From assembly GCA_029532625.1 (NCBI GenBank), contig JARFXM010000004.1, forward strand, positions 1,178,001 to 1,242,000: DNA of 64,000 bases. Reading direction: 5' to 3'. Numbering within the stretch: the stretch's first letter is position 1; each line of letters begins with the position of its first letter. Positions 1 through 12,950 of this stretch are shown one piece after another. The notes below the pieces were generated by a model, which saw only the letters and a list, made by a program, of their open reading frames with translations, was not told the origin of the DNA and did not search any database. This DNA is from Lomentospora prolificans (lineage: Eukaryota; Ascomycota; Sordariomycetes; Microascales; Microascaceae). The position numbers and the translations under genes are program-made.

Positions 1-1088
1 ACTTCTGATTAGTAAATAGTTACTAGTTCCTTATAAGCTGAATATAGGGGTAGGTCTATAATCCCTATCTATTAGCTGGCTATAATTACTATCTTATCTT
101 AGTAATAGGATTAGTAATACTATTAGGGGTCTTTCTAGGGACTAATACTAAATAACTAGTATACCCTCTAGTACTAGATATTATAGCTAATTAAACCCTA
201 GTTATAGGTATCTTAGTATAAGGGTATTATCCCTTACTTATACTACTAGACCCTATATATATAGGTTTTAAAGGTAATAGATACTAGGTACTTATTAGTC
301 TAGTTAGTAAGTATCTCTACTATTATCTCCTCTTCCTCTTAGTATAAATCCAGTTAGTAAAGGTTGACCTTTCTAGATATAGAGGGTAATAGCTTATAAT
401 TACTTACTAGTACTTACTACTAGCTATAGAGTACTTTTTATAACTAGGGTAATATACTAATTAGTAAGTATATCTTATCTCTTACTAATAACTAGAATCC
501 TATACTAATCCTAGCTAGCTATTACTAGATATCTTCTACTATAGCTTTTAACTTCCCTTTAGTCTCTAGGTTAGTTTTCCTTATATAATTACTATTCTAA
601 AGAGGCCTTAGGGGAGTATTCTCTAGCTATTTCCTATAGAGGGGAGGATACCCTACTTAGTAAGCTAGTAGTTTTATACTTATAGGGGTTATTACTATTA
701 TTAGAATAGGGAAAATTACTAGGGGTATTTGAGGAGGAAGTAGCTACTACTATTTAAGTATAGGTTACTACTTTTTTTTTACTTTTAATAGGTAGTATCT
801 TATTAGGGTTTAGAGGATTCCTACTATTACTAGCTTCCTCTATTCCTACTTATTTTTACCTTCTTAGCTTATAATTACTATAAAGGTGATTTATAGCTAG
901 TAATAGGTATACTATTTATTATTATTACTAGTTAGTGATCCTAGGATTACTAGTATCTTATTAGGGTAGTAATCTCTTTTATATAGAGATTATAAAGGAC
1001 TTATTATAGCTATCTCATAGTTAAGATAGCTCTTCTAGGGTATAGTTTCTTATTTAAGGATGAAGGGTTAAATAAGTAATACTACTAC
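1..1088 (-). mobile_element. RIP-degraded 5' internal part of a minus-strand chromovirus (runs off window)
   Basis: This AT-rich stretch is the reverse complement, with scattered differences, of the leader and gag-side region just inside the 5' LTR of the provirus at 5,260-15,272; the same segment also recurs at 59,200-60,262 and 46,700-47,735. It ends directly at an LTR, so it is the 5' end of a minus-strand Ty3/gypsy copy whose remaining part lies left of the window. CA and TG dinucleotides are nearly absent and no open frame survives. Confidence 0.75.
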
Positions 1089-1437
1089 TATTATAGCTTA
1101 TACTATATCTATTTACTTACTAGCTGCTAAGTTACTAATAAGTAAGTAGGAAGGTTCTATAATACTATTTATAGATTTAATATAGTTACTAGTTTATATA
1201 AGTTTACCTCTATATAGTTAGTTAGTATATAGGTAGGTATTCTCTTATGATAGTAAAATAGTCTTATTCTTTCTATCTAGTTTATAGTTCCTTACTTCCT
1301 TTATATATTCCTTGCCTTTAACCTTTAGTATTGCTTGCTTACTACTAAGGTTCTGCTAGAGTATGTTTATGCTTGCTTATATTGGTGTGGTGTGTCATGG
1401 AGTGCCTCCATGCTTGCTTGCATGATATAGTGTAACA
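1089..1437 (-). repeat. 349-bp LTR (family LTR-A), 5' LTR of the leftmost provirus
   Basis: The sequence runs from TATTATAGC to GTGTAACA, and its length equals that of the other LTR-A copies (349 bp). The left two thirds are fully RIP-converted, while the last ~130 bases (from about 1,310) keep many CA/TG pairs. No 5-bp target duplication is visible, as expected for an LTR that still borders internal sequence on its left. Confidence 0.85.
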
Positions 1438-2931
1438 GTAATGATCTATAGTATATTAAACCTTAAATAATAAAGAGGGAAGATCTAAGTTAAGGGTCTT
1501 ATAAGAGCTACTTATCCCTCTTATAGAGTTCTACCCCTATATAAGTAGTTACTACTAGTAGGGATATAGTTACTACTCTTAGGGGTATAGTTATTACTCT
1601 TAGGGGTATAGTTACTACTCTTAGGGGTTTAGCCCTATTAGACTATACTAGTATACTAGTTTATTTAGAGTTACTAAATTATACCTATCTATTAATCTAT
1701 TTAGTACTACTACTTGTACTAGGATGCTAGTTTATGTGGTGCTGTCTAGCCAAGGGTGGCAGCTGGGCTAGTGCTTAGTGTAGTCATGTGTAGCTAGGTC
1801 TAGCTCTTGGCTATACCTTCCTCCTAGGTCAAGACCCTTATAGGAGGGCTATATTAGTTCCTTCCTATTCTTTAGCAAGTACTTATAATTCTATTTTTAC
1901 TTAGTATATTTATCTATATAGGTATAGTTTACTCCTATTATCCTTATATCCCTATCTCTATTAAGTTAGGGGTAATAGTCTAAAGTATATTAAGAGCTAG
2001 GTTTCTTTTCTAGTCTCCTAGTTAAGTTAGAGCTCTAATAGAAGGCTAGGTATAAGCTCTATTCTAGCTACTTAAGCTTACCTATAATCTCTCTAATATA
2101 GTTAATCTACTAGAAGTACTTAGAAGAAAGGTTTATACTAATTAGCTTTTTATAGATCTCTTAGTAAAGGCCCTTCTTAAGGAAGGAGATCTTAGTATTA
2201 TCTACCTAACTAGCTATACCTACTTCTACTATTAGCTATTTATACCTAGGTAGGTAAGATGAATAGAGTTTATTAGCCCCCTATTTCAGGGTATAAAGTT
2301 TATTATATATATAGGCTCTCTAGTTCCTATTAGTATAGGTCTAGTCTAGATAGTCTATAAAAGTATTAAGATCTTAGAGACTATTTAGACTACTTTTAGT
2401 AAAGAAAGTTAAAACTATAGCTTAGGGTATTAGTCCTAAGTAGAAGTTAATAATATACTATATCCTTCTATTATCCCTAATAAGTAGGTTATTATAGTAG
2501 ATCTTATTATATATCTACTATACCTATATATTATAGTCCTTCTACTTCCTAGTAAACTTAGGGGGGTCTAGTAGGAGTTTTAATTTAACTACTCCTTAGT
2601 AAGTAGTAGAGGGTATCTCCTTAGTAGGGGGCTTAGAGGGCTAGTTAGAGAGGGGTATTTATATACTTAGAGTAGAACTAGTAAATAGGGCTAGGTTTAT
2701 TATTATAGCTTATATTATTTATAGGGTAGTAGTTAGCTAGGCTAGCTATTCCTATATTAGTTAAGTAGCCTAGTTTATAGCTTACTTAACTAAATAGTTT
2801 ACCTAGTTAGGGTTTAAAGAGGTCTTTCCTTCTAGTAAAGAGGGGTTAATTATAAAGGGAATACTTAGAGATACTATAATAACTAATTATTACTTCTAAA
2901 GGTTCTTTTATAGAGAGTTATTTTATAATAT
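1438..2931. repeat. Unidentified RIP-degraded repeat
   Basis: No gene is seen here. Part of it (about 1,445-1,500) resembles 48,480-48,540, so it is repetitive. It contains three copies of a 21-bp unit (about 1,565-1,628, core TAGTTACTACTCTTAGGGG) and a less mutated patch at 1,735-1,850. Its minus strand suggests a former coding region, but I could not assign a retroelement domain with confidence. Confidence 0.5.
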
Positions 2932-3370
2932 ATTATAAGCTAGCTATAAAGTATAGTCTATAATATAGGGCCTAGATATATCTATTATAAAATAACTAAA
3001 GAGTAGAAGGAAAGAATAGGAAAAAGGGATCTTCTACTATAGTAGTAGTTATATAGGGGCTACCTATAGGGGTATGCACACCTATAGGAGTTAGTCTGCA
3101 GTAGGGTTACAGACCCCTAGGTAGGGGGTGTGTATACTATCCTACTATAGCTAGTCTACTAGGAGATTACTTGTAGGCTTCCTAATAGGGGGGTATATAG
3201 GTAGTCCTATTACTATAGGTCTATAGGGGGATTACTAGTAGACCTCCTAATAGGGGGGGTGTATAGAGCTCTAATTATAGTAGGCCTATTAAGGGGTTAC
3301 TATCCCCTTTCAGAGGGTGTAGGGGGTGCCAGCATTACTGGCACTCATGTTCCAGGGTTCAACCTATTAT
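2932..3370. repeat. RIP-mutated second copy of the 438-bp element
   Basis: This segment aligns end to end with 8,391-8,828, and its differences are overwhelmingly G-to-A and C-to-T. The internal ~60-65 bp degenerate tandem units and the GTGCCAG...CTGGCAC hairpin near the right end are still recognisable. No clear target duplication is visible. It is less saturated by RIP than its flanks. Confidence 0.8.
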
Positions 3371-4589
3371 AAATACTAATTTACTTTTAATTTTAAGTTT
3401 AGTATTATAAAGTAATAAGGTATATAAAATATTCTAATTAGTATATATTTACTTACTTAAGCTTTATTTATAAAAGAAAGATTTTAGTTAGTATTTTTAG
3501 ATTGTTATATTTATTTTCCTCCTTCATACTAATCCTTCTTACTTCCTATTAATAATTAATATACCTTCTCTTTAATACTTTCCTTCTTCTCTTTATTTAT
3601 AGCTACTAGCTAGTTAACTATCCTATATAACTCTTAGATCTTTTCCTCTTATTTTTATAATTACTATTAAAGGGTTATTACCTTTATTATTACTATTCTC
3701 TTTATTCTTCTTACTTACTACTTTCCTATTAACCTTTAAACTTATAATACTTATCTTCTAATCTTCTTTTTTATATTATAAAAGGTTCTATAGTTACCTC
3801 TTTTTATTATAGAAGAGGTTACTAACTATAAGGATATATACTTTATTAATATCTTTAATAGCTAGTTAGTAACTATTTCTAATAGGTAGATTATAAGCTC
3901 TTATATACTAATTCTCTATAGGGCCTTTATAGTAGCTCTAGGGACTTTATTATTTATATAGTAAGCTTATAAGCTAGTAACTAATATATAAGCTAATAGC
4001 TTATATAAGGTTCCTAACTACTTTATATCTAATATACTTTTAAGAGTAGTTCCTAGATACTAAATTACTAAATATCTTATCTAACTATAATTCTCCTTTT
4101 ACTCTTTATAAAGTTCCTTAATAACTATTATTACCTCCTTATATTCCTTCCTATCTAGGAACTACTTAGCTACCCTTCCTTAAATAACTTCTTTATAAGT
4201 AATTCCTATATACTTTCTAATAACTTCTATTAATATATCTATACTATTAGTTTACTTACTTCTTACTTAGATTTACTTATAAGGATAGGTTATAATTACT
4301 TATTAAACTTTACTTATTTATTAAAGAAGCTTATTTATTAATAGTTATCTAGTTATTTACTAGATTATTATTATTATATATAAGGTTATAGGATAATTAT
4401 AATATCTAGGAAGGGTTTATAAAGGAGGGATAGCTAGTACTTTTAATTATTTAAATATTTATTACTAACCTTTTAGTAATTATATCTACTAATAATTATA
4501 TCTACTATTAAATTTAAATTATTATTATTTTTATTTTATTTTTTACCTTTTTTATATAATCCTTATAATCCCTTATTCCTTCCTCTTAT
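3371..4589 (-). mobile_element. 3'-end fragment of a minus-strand chromovirus
   Basis: It parallels 18,030-19,937, with a gap, and so corresponds to the region between the 3' LTR and the pol gene of the chromovirus, including most of the extra reading frame seen downstream of pol at 13,780-14,500. It is broken on the left by the 438-bp repeat and on the right by an LTR starting at 4,590. It is entirely RIP-degraded. Confidence 0.7.
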
Positions 4590-4595
4590 TATTAT

Positions 4596-4904
4596 TGTTA
4601 CGCCATATCATGTAAGCAAGCATGAATAAGCCTGGCTGATCCTCGGCAAGCAAGCAAGCGATAGTAAGGGTCAGGCAAGGAATATATAAAGGAAGCTAGG
4701 AACCACAAACTAGATAGAAAGAACAAGACTATATTACTATCATAAAGGAATACCTACATTATATATAAATAGAATATATAGAGGTTGACTAATATAAAAC
4801 CAGTAATCATCTCAAATCTATAAATAGTATCATAGAACCCCTCCCACTTACTTATTAGCAGCTTAATAGCTAGTAAGCAAGTAGATATAGTATAAGGTAT
4901 AATA
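4596..4904 (+). repeat. LTR-B, 5' LTR of element B
   Basis: It starts TGTTACGCCATATCATG and ends GTATAATA. Its length (309 bp) matches the LTR-B at 16,799-17,106. The first ~100 bases are hardly RIP-mutated and the end is strongly mutated. LTR-B and LTR-A share the TATATAAAGGAAG-type core and termini but differ in the first 80 bases. Confidence 0.85.
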
Positions 4905-5259
4905 ATAGTAGTATTACTTATTCAACCCTTCATCCTTAAGTAAGAAACTACTCCCTAGAAGAGCTATCTTAACTATAAGATAGCTATAATAAGTCCTCTA
5001 TAATCTCTATATAAAAGAGATCACCACCCTAATAAGATACTAGTAATCCTAGGATCACTAACTAGTAATAATAATAAGTAGTATACCTAGTACCTAGCTA
5101 TAAACTACCTTCCTAGTAATTATAAGCTAAAAAGGTAAAAATAAGTAGGGATAGAGGAAACTAGTAAATATAAAAATCCTCTAGACCCTAAAAATATACT
5201 ACCTACTAGGGTAAGCTACCTAGTAATAAGGGCTAGGATACTAGTTATTAGTAAGAGAT

Positions 5260-5608
5260 TGTTACACTATATCATGCAAGCAAGCATAGAGGCACTCTAT
5301 GATACACTACACCAATATAAGTAAGCATGAACATGCTCTAGCAGAACCTTAGTAGTAAGTAAGTAATACTAAAGGTTAAAGGTAAGGAATATATAAAGGA
5401 AGTAAGGAATTATAAGTTAGATAGAAAGAATAAGACTATTTTACTATTATAAGAGAATACCTACTTATATACTAACTAACTATATAAAGATAAACTTATA
5501 TAAACTAGTAACTATATTAAATCTATAAATAATATTATAGAACCCTCCTACTTACTTATTAGTAGCTTAGTAACTAGTAAGTAAGTAGATATAGTATAAG
5601 CTATAATA
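5260..5608 (+). repeat. LTR-A, 5' LTR of the complete provirus
   Basis: It is 349 bp and starts TGTTACACTATATCATGC. Only its first ~85 bases escaped RIP; the rest, ending CTATAATA, is saturated. The same internal leader follows it as follows the LTR-B at 4,904. Confidence 0.9.
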
Positions 5609-8390
5609 GTAGTAGTATTACTTATTTAACCCTTTATCCTTAAGTAAGAAACTACTCCCTAGAAGAGCTATCTTAACTATAAGATAGCTATAATAAATCC
5701 TCTATAATCTCTATATAAAAGAGATTACTACCTTAATAAGATACTAGTAATCCTAGGATTACTAACTAGTAATAATAATAAGTAGTATACTTAGTATTAG
5801 CTATAAATCACCTTTATAATAATTATAAGCTAAGAAGGTAAAAATAAGTAGGAATAAAGGAAGCTAGTAATAGTAGGAATCCTCTAGACCTTAATAAGAT
5901 ATTACCTATTAAAAGTAAAAAAGGAGTAGTAACCTATACTTAAATAGTAGTAACTACTTCCTCCTTAAATACCCCTAGTAATTTTCCTTATTCTAATAAT
6001 AGTAATAACCCCTATAAGTATAAAACTACTAGCTTACTAAGTAGGGTATCCTCCCTTTTATAAGAAATAACTAAAGAATACTCCTTTAAGGCCTTTTTAG
6101 AATAGTAATTATATAAGGAAAGCTAACCTAGAGCCTAAAGGGAAGGACTAAGCTATAGTAGAAGATACCTAGTAATAGCTAGCTAGGATTAGTATAGGAT
6201 ACTAGTTAGTAGTAAGAGATATAGTATATTTACTAACTAGTATACTACCCTAGTTATAAGAAATACTTTATAGCTAATAGTAAGTACTAGTAAATAATTA
6301 TAAGCTATTACCCTCTATATCTAGGAAGGTTAACCTTTACTAACTAGATTTATATTAAAAGGAAGAGGAGATAATAGTAGAGATACTTACTAACTAGACT
6401 AATAGGTACCTAGTATCTATTACCTTTAAAACCTATATATATAAGGTCTAGTAGTATAAGTAAGGGATAATACCCCTATACTAAGATACCTATAACTAAG
6501 GTTTAATTAGCTATAATATCTAATACTAGAGGGTATATTAGTTATTTAGTACTAGTCCTTAGAAAGACCCCTAGTAATATTACTAATCCTACTATTAAGA
6601 TAAGATAGTAATTATAGCTAGCTAATAGATAGGGATTATAAACCTACCCCTATATTTAACTTATAAGGAACTAGTAACTATTTACTAATTAGAAGTTAAG
6701 GATAATTAGATATAATTAAGATAGTAGAAGCTATTATATAAGTATTCTAGAAAGTAATACCCTAATAACTACTATATCCTAACCCTATAATACTAGTACC
6801 TATACTATTATCTAGAAGTAAGATAGTAATAGAATACTAATAGTAGATTAAGTTAATTAGTTTCTTTTAGCTAGATACTAATAAAAAGAAGTATAATAAG
6901 TAAGGATACTTTATAAATAATAAATAAATATACTTCTATAATATAACCCTTTTTACTAATATACTAGAGGTAGAGGCTTAAGATAGTATAGAGAAGGTAT
7001 ACTAGATAGTAATTAGCCTCTATAAGCTATTAAGAGGTAAAGTATTAATATAGTAAAGTAAGATTATTTCCCTATAAGAAAGGTAGTAATTATAGTAAAG
7101 AATAGTTAATAGATAAGTAGCTACTTTATATTAATAATTTAGTATTTAAAAGTATAAAGCTAAAGAATAGTTAACTAAGAATATATATATAATAGTAGAT
7201 ATAAAAAAGTAGAAGCTAGTATATAATTTTATAGTTTAATATATATAATATATATAAGTATAGGATAATAGTAGTATTTATAGTTAGCTAATAGTAGCTT
7301 ATAATTAATTAAACCCTACCTTATAAGTAGTAATAGTAAAGCTAGTAGAAGGAAGAGATATTAATAAATAGATAATAAAAGTAAAAGAGAAAGCTAAACT
7401 ACTAGGGTAATCCTTTACTACTTCTTAGCTACTAATTAAAGAATCTATCTAACTAGTAAAGATAATATTAGTAGATAAAGTAGATAGTAAAAGTAGGCTA
7501 GTAGCTATAAACTAGGCTTAGCTAAACTAATAGTAATAGTAGAATAGGCTATACTAAGGATATAATAATCTAAAATATAAAGAAAAGCTTATAAAGGACT
7601 AAGTACTAGTAAGGAGGTAATAGAGAAGGACTAAAAAGAGAAATAAAACTTTTATTTACTAAAAAGAGCTCTCTAATTAGTATACCCTATCTTACTTAAG
7701 TAACTCTTAACTATAATAGCTATTAAGGAGGTTATAGTAAATAGAGTAAAGGGATAAAAGATATCCTTAATAGTTTAAAATCTACTAGAAAAGAAATAAC
7801 TAGTAAGGAAGAAGTTATTTAATTAAAAAAATATATAAGGATAACCTTAATACTAATAAGGAAGAAAGAAAGCTAAAGTAGGCTAGATATACTTTTATAG
7901 TAATAAGTAAGGAAGGAAGTAGTAAAGATAATACTTCTAAACTAGAAAGAGATAATATATTTATTATAAAAGGTAAGCTAGCTAGTAATAATAATAAAAG
8001 TAAAAATAGAATTAATAAGAGGGAGTTTAATACCTACTACTTTTAGTTAGTATATAAGGAAGAGAGGAGTAGGGTAAATATATACCTAATATATAGAGAA
8101 GTATTTTAGTTTAAGAAAGCCTTATATTACTATTATTAGGCTAAGAGATATAGATAGTAAGGAAGGGATAAGGAGGTTAGTATAAGAAGAGATTATAGGA
8201 GATTATACTTAAGAAATTAGGTAGTAAATAATAATAACCTACCCTACTCCCTAGGATAAGTAATTAACCTAATAATACTACTAACCCTTATCCTAAAAGA
8301 CTAATAATTAATATACCTATAAATACTAATAAGATTTAAGAAGAATAGACTAGAAGTAGAGATCTACTTTAATATAAAAGTAAACTCTAT
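5609..8390 (+). pseudogene. gag-side region of the provirus (degenerate)
   Basis: This is the region between the 5' LTR and pol, where gag is expected. It contains lysine- and glutamate-rich stretches in a frame interrupted by TAG/TAA, particularly about 7,600-8,230. Reverse-complement copies are found around 45,300-47,700 and 57,800-60,250. I could not recognise a capsid or zinc-knuckle motif with confidence because Cys codons are vulnerable to RIP. Confidence 0.55.
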
Positions 8391-8828
8391 ATTATGGGCT
8401 AGCCGCGAAGTATGGTCTGCAACGCAGGGCCTAGATATGTCTATTATAAAATAACTGAAGAGCAGAAGGAAAGAATAGGAAAAAGGGATCTTCTACTATA
8501 GCAGCAGTTATATAGGGGCCGCCTATAGGGGTGTGCGCACCTATAGGAGTTAGTCCACAGTAGGGTCGCGGACCTCTAGGCAGGGGGCGCATATACTGTC
8601 CTATTACAGCTGGTCCACTGGGAGATTGCTTGCAGGCTTCCTGACAGGGGGGTGCGCAGGCAGTCCTATTACTGCGGGTCCACAGGGGGATTGCTAGTGG
8701 ACCTCCTGATAGGGGGGTGTGCAGAGCTCTGATCGCAGTAGGCCCATTGAGGGGGCGCTGTCCCCTTTCAGAGGGCATAGGGGGTGCCAGCATCGCTGGC
8801 ACTCATGTTCCAGGGTTCAACCCATTAC
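8391..8828. mobile_element. 438-bp GC-rich non-coding element inserted in the provirus, not RIP-mutated
   Basis: It runs from ATTATGGGCTAGCC to GGGTTCAACCCATTAC and is flanked by a perfect 7-bp duplication ACTCTAT (8,384-8,390 / 8,829-8,835). Termini form only an imperfect 8-bp inverted repeat (ATTATGGG versus GTAATGGG). The interior has four degenerate 60-65 bp tandem units starting GTCCAC or GCCCAT at 8,553, 8,613, 8,678 and 8,742, and a perfect 8-bp-stem hairpin GTGCCAGC/GCTGGCAC near the right end. Its GC content contrasts sharply with the provirus around it. The minus-strand frame across it is low-complexity and absent from the mutated copy at 2,932-3,370, so I treat it as non-coding. 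Class unknown: a MITE-like or SINE-like element. Confidence 0.75.
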
Positions 8829-8999
8829 ACTCTATCCTAGTTAATAAGGAATAGCTTACTAAGAACTTACTAAATATAGTATTTATTACTAAAAATAAGC
8901 TAGTTATAATAGTAGGTATAGGAGCTAATTTTAATATTATTAAGGAAGTAAGCTTTAATTTCTATATTCCTAGAACTATATAAGAAATAGAAGTTAATA

Positions 9000-11900
9000 G
9001 CTATATAATTATAATAATAAATATTATTAATAACTTTAGTTCTAAGTTATTACTTAGTAATAATTTCTTAATATAGATAAGAGTAATAATTAACCTATAA
9101 AAGGGAATTATTAAGTTCCTAGTATATTAGGGGATAAAAGTAGATCTAAGGATATTAAAGAAGAAAAGAAGGATAGAAAGAAAGGTAGTAGTAGTTTATA
9201 TAGTAAGGATCCTACTAGGATTTGAAATAATAATCCCTCTTTACTATATTAACCTTCTAAAACTAATAAAAGTAGGAAAGGTTAAATAGTAGAAGGAAGG
9301 AGATAATAAGTAAAAGTAAACTTACTATTTTTAGTTAATATATAATAATATTTATAATACTAAGATATTATAGTCTACTTTTAAGATAGTAATAATTAGT
9401 AACCTAATAGTATCCTAGATAATATTAAAGTATAGTAAAAGAGTAGGAAGAATAATAAAAAGTAACTTTAAAGAATAGGTATTTATAGTATTAATAGAAG
9501 TAATAGAAAAACTAGATAATCCTATTAAGGGAGAGGTTACTTACTAGTAGCTATAAATAGTAGAAAAAGAGGTAGTAGAGGTATAAGAAAAATAAAAGTA
9601 AACTTAAAAAGTACTTCTTAATACTAATTACTAAATCCCTAATTATAGTATTAATATACTAGAGAAAGTATTAGTTATAAAGACTAAAAAAGGGGTTTTA
9701 ATAGTAAATACTAACTTAGAGTTTATAATAAAGATAACTAATTTTATAAATAAATATAAGATTATCTATAAGGATTAAAGGATTATACTTATAATAGAAG
9801 AAGATAAAATAAGAATTAATCTTACTAATAGTTAGTAAAATTAAAAATAAAATATATATTAATACCTATTAGTAAATAATAAGAAACTTATTTTAGATAA
9901 GATTTATAACCCTTTTTACTAGTAAGGAAAGATAGAATAGATAAGGTAACTAGTACTAATTACTTACTTAGTATTTATAGTATACTAATCTATAAATACT
10001 AAAAAATATAATAAGAGAGTAATTATTAACTTATAACTACTAAATAAGTAGGTAATACTAGATATTTACCTACTACTAAGTTAGGAAGATATTATAGAAA
10101 TACTATATAGTAAGTAAGTATTTACTAGCCTAAATACTAAAAAGTTCTTCTATTAGCTACTAATCTATTATAAGTATTATAATTATATAGTAGTAATCAG
10201 CCTATAAGGGTTAGAGTAATTAAATATTATTCTTATAAGTTTTAAGAACTTACTAGTATTTATATAATAATATATAGATCACTTATTCTTTAAGTATTAT
10301 TATTTTATATAAGTATATATTAATAATATTATAATCTTTAGTAATATAAAGAAGGAGTATCTATACTATATAGAAATAGTAATATAAATAATAAGTAGGA
10401 ATTACTTATATATCTCTATAAGTAAATCCTTTATAGGCTTCTCTAGTATTACTTTCCTTAGTTATATCCTTAATAGTAATAATAAGTAGAAGATAAGTAA
10501 TTATATCCTAGGATTTAAATAGATAATATAGTACTCTAATAATTTAGAAAAGTTAGAATACTATATTAGTATAGTAATATTTATCTATACAATAATTCTA
10601 TAGTTTAATATATAGATAATACTACTATAGAAATAGAAAACTATAAAGCTAAAAGCTATATAAGAAAGCTAGGAGATTATCCCTAGAAAGAATAGTAAAT
10701 AGTAAAGGAAGTAGAAAGTAAGTAAATATAAGTTTACCCTAATACTAGAAGAGTAAGAGGTATTTACTAACCTATAATCCTTCCTCTATAAGTAAATATT
10801 ACTATACTATATAGATCTAGACTAAATACTATTCTTAAAAGTAGATACTAGTAGAATTACTTTTAGTATATATATATTCTAGCTATATAGTAAAGAATAG
10901 GATAGTAATTCTATTCTAGGAAAAGATATTATAATAAAGGAATTATAGCTATTATACTTTTTATTATATATATACTTAAATATAGAAAAAAAGTATAGAT
11001 TAATAGAGGTAGAATTAATAGTAGTTATCTAGGTAGTAAGGAAGCTATAGAAAATAGTTAGGGTAAATAGATCCCTAATAGTAATCTTTATAGATTACTT
11101 ACTATTAAAAGGGATTATAAAATATACCTCCTTAAAAACTATAGATCTTAGTAAGGCTAACTTAAAGCTAGTAAATACTATAAACTAGCTATTATAGTTT
11201 AATCTTAAAATTTTCTATATACCTAGACTATTAAATATAGTACTAGATATACTTTTATAATTACTAATTATATTTATAAGGAATACTAGGCTAGACTATA
11301 AATAGCCTGATAAACTAAATAATATTAGGATAGATATAATAGATAAGTAAGTATATACCCTAGAGGAGGTAGAAAAGTAAGGAATATAAATACTAGTAAT
11401 CTAGCTAATAGAGGATCTATAGTAATTAATTATTAATAATTATAAGAAGGATAGTAAGCTAGGAAAAGTATTATATATAATTAAATAATAAAAGGAAGAG
11501 AAAGCTAAGATAAGCTAGAAGAGGCTAATACTAGTTAGGCTATTCTAGGAAAGTAATAGCCTCCTCTACTTTATTAATACTAAGAGTAATTATAAGCTAT
11601 ATATACTATATCTAGTAGTATAGGCTATCCTTAAGATAGTATATAATAATTATTAATATATAGGAGGTAAGAGAATACTATATAACCTATAAGACTTTTA
11701 TATCTATTAAAAGATAGATAAAATTAAGAAGTATTATAGTTACTACCTAGTATACTTATAGAACTAAAGAGATAGGTAGTAGCTATATAGTAAAATAAAA
11801 AGGATTAATATAGTACTAACCTTATATTATATAATTATAATAGATTTTATTATAGATATACCTACTATTCTAGTAGAAGGTATATTCTAGGTAATACCTA

Positions 11901-12950
11901 GCTATTAAATACTAGATAACTTACTAGTAATTAACTATACTTTTAGTAAGAAGATACTATTAATTATAGGTAGTAAGATAGTAACTATAGTATAGTAGGT
12001 AGTAATAGTACTATAAGTAATATTATATTATAATTAAGGATTACTAGTATATATTATTAGTAATAGAGATCTAAAGTTTACTTTAGAAATCTAGTTAGAG
12101 ATCTATAAGGTACTAAAGGTTAGTTAATTAATAGTAATAGCTTACTATTTATAGACTAATAGAATATCTAAAAGGAAGATCTAGATAGTTAAGATTATAA
12201 TCTACTATTATATAGTAAACTATTTAGAAGAAAGCTAGATTAATCTCTTACTAGTACTATAGTTTAATCTTAATAATATATTTTTAGCCCTAATTAGATA
12301 AAGCCCTAATATACTAACCCTTAATTTTAAGCTAAGAAATATTTTAATAGTTATTACTAATATAATAAGAGTAAGGAAAGTAATAATAATACTTATACTA
12401 GACTTAATCTAGTAAGTAAATAGTAAAGAAGTAGAAGTACTTATTATAATAGCTAATATATTATTAAAGCTAAGGTATAATAAGTATTACTAGCTAATAA
12501 CCTTTTAAGTAGGTAATATTATTTACTTATAATTATATAATAGCTATAGTTTACTAGGTAAACTAAAGAAGAAGTAGTTACTAAGCTAAGTAGGACTATT
12601 TAAGGTTATAAGGAGAGTATATAAGCTTACTATTAAATTAAACTTCCTAAAGAACTAGAAGATTCACTTAGTAATCTTAGTAATATATATCTTTAAACCT
12701 CTATAAGGAAGTAATCCCTATTAGAAGTATATAGAACTTTTAAAACTAGTCTAAGTTAATAGAGAGGAGGAGTTTAAGGTTAAATAGATTATTAGCTACT
12801 ATAATACTTAAATAAGATATAAGTATCTAGTTTATTAGGTAGGATAGGATCTAAAGGATAACTTATAAAAGAGAGTAGAGGATATAATAGAGAATATAAG
12901 TAAAGTAGTAGGTAATTATAAGAGAGTAATAGTAGAGGTAAAAGTAAGGA
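9000..12950 (+). pseudogene. pol relic: reverse transcriptase, RNase H, integrase, chromodomain
   Basis: The reverse transcriptase active site appears as Y-I-N-N (10,316-10,327), a G-to-A converted YIDD, followed by IIIFSN as in Ty3/gypsy enzymes. RNase H-like sequence follows around 10,800-11,060. The integrase core start reads IDFIIDIPT at about 11,838-11,865. A chromodomain at the C-terminus (about 12,780-12,890) reads KYLVY-stop-VG-stop-D, where the stops replace the conserved Trp codons. This order and the C-terminal chromodomain define a chromovirus. Product would be non-functional. Start and end are approximate because no intact frame remains. Confidence 0.8.

Noticed and set aside
8431..8802. 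123-codon minus-strand frame in the 438-bp element
   Set aside because: It follows the internal tandem repeats, has biased low-complexity composition, and is not kept open in the sister copy.
8806..8822. GGGTTCAACCC resembling a tRNA/SINE B box
   Set aside because: No A box or cloverleaf could be found at the proper distance, and the motif is at the extreme end of the element.
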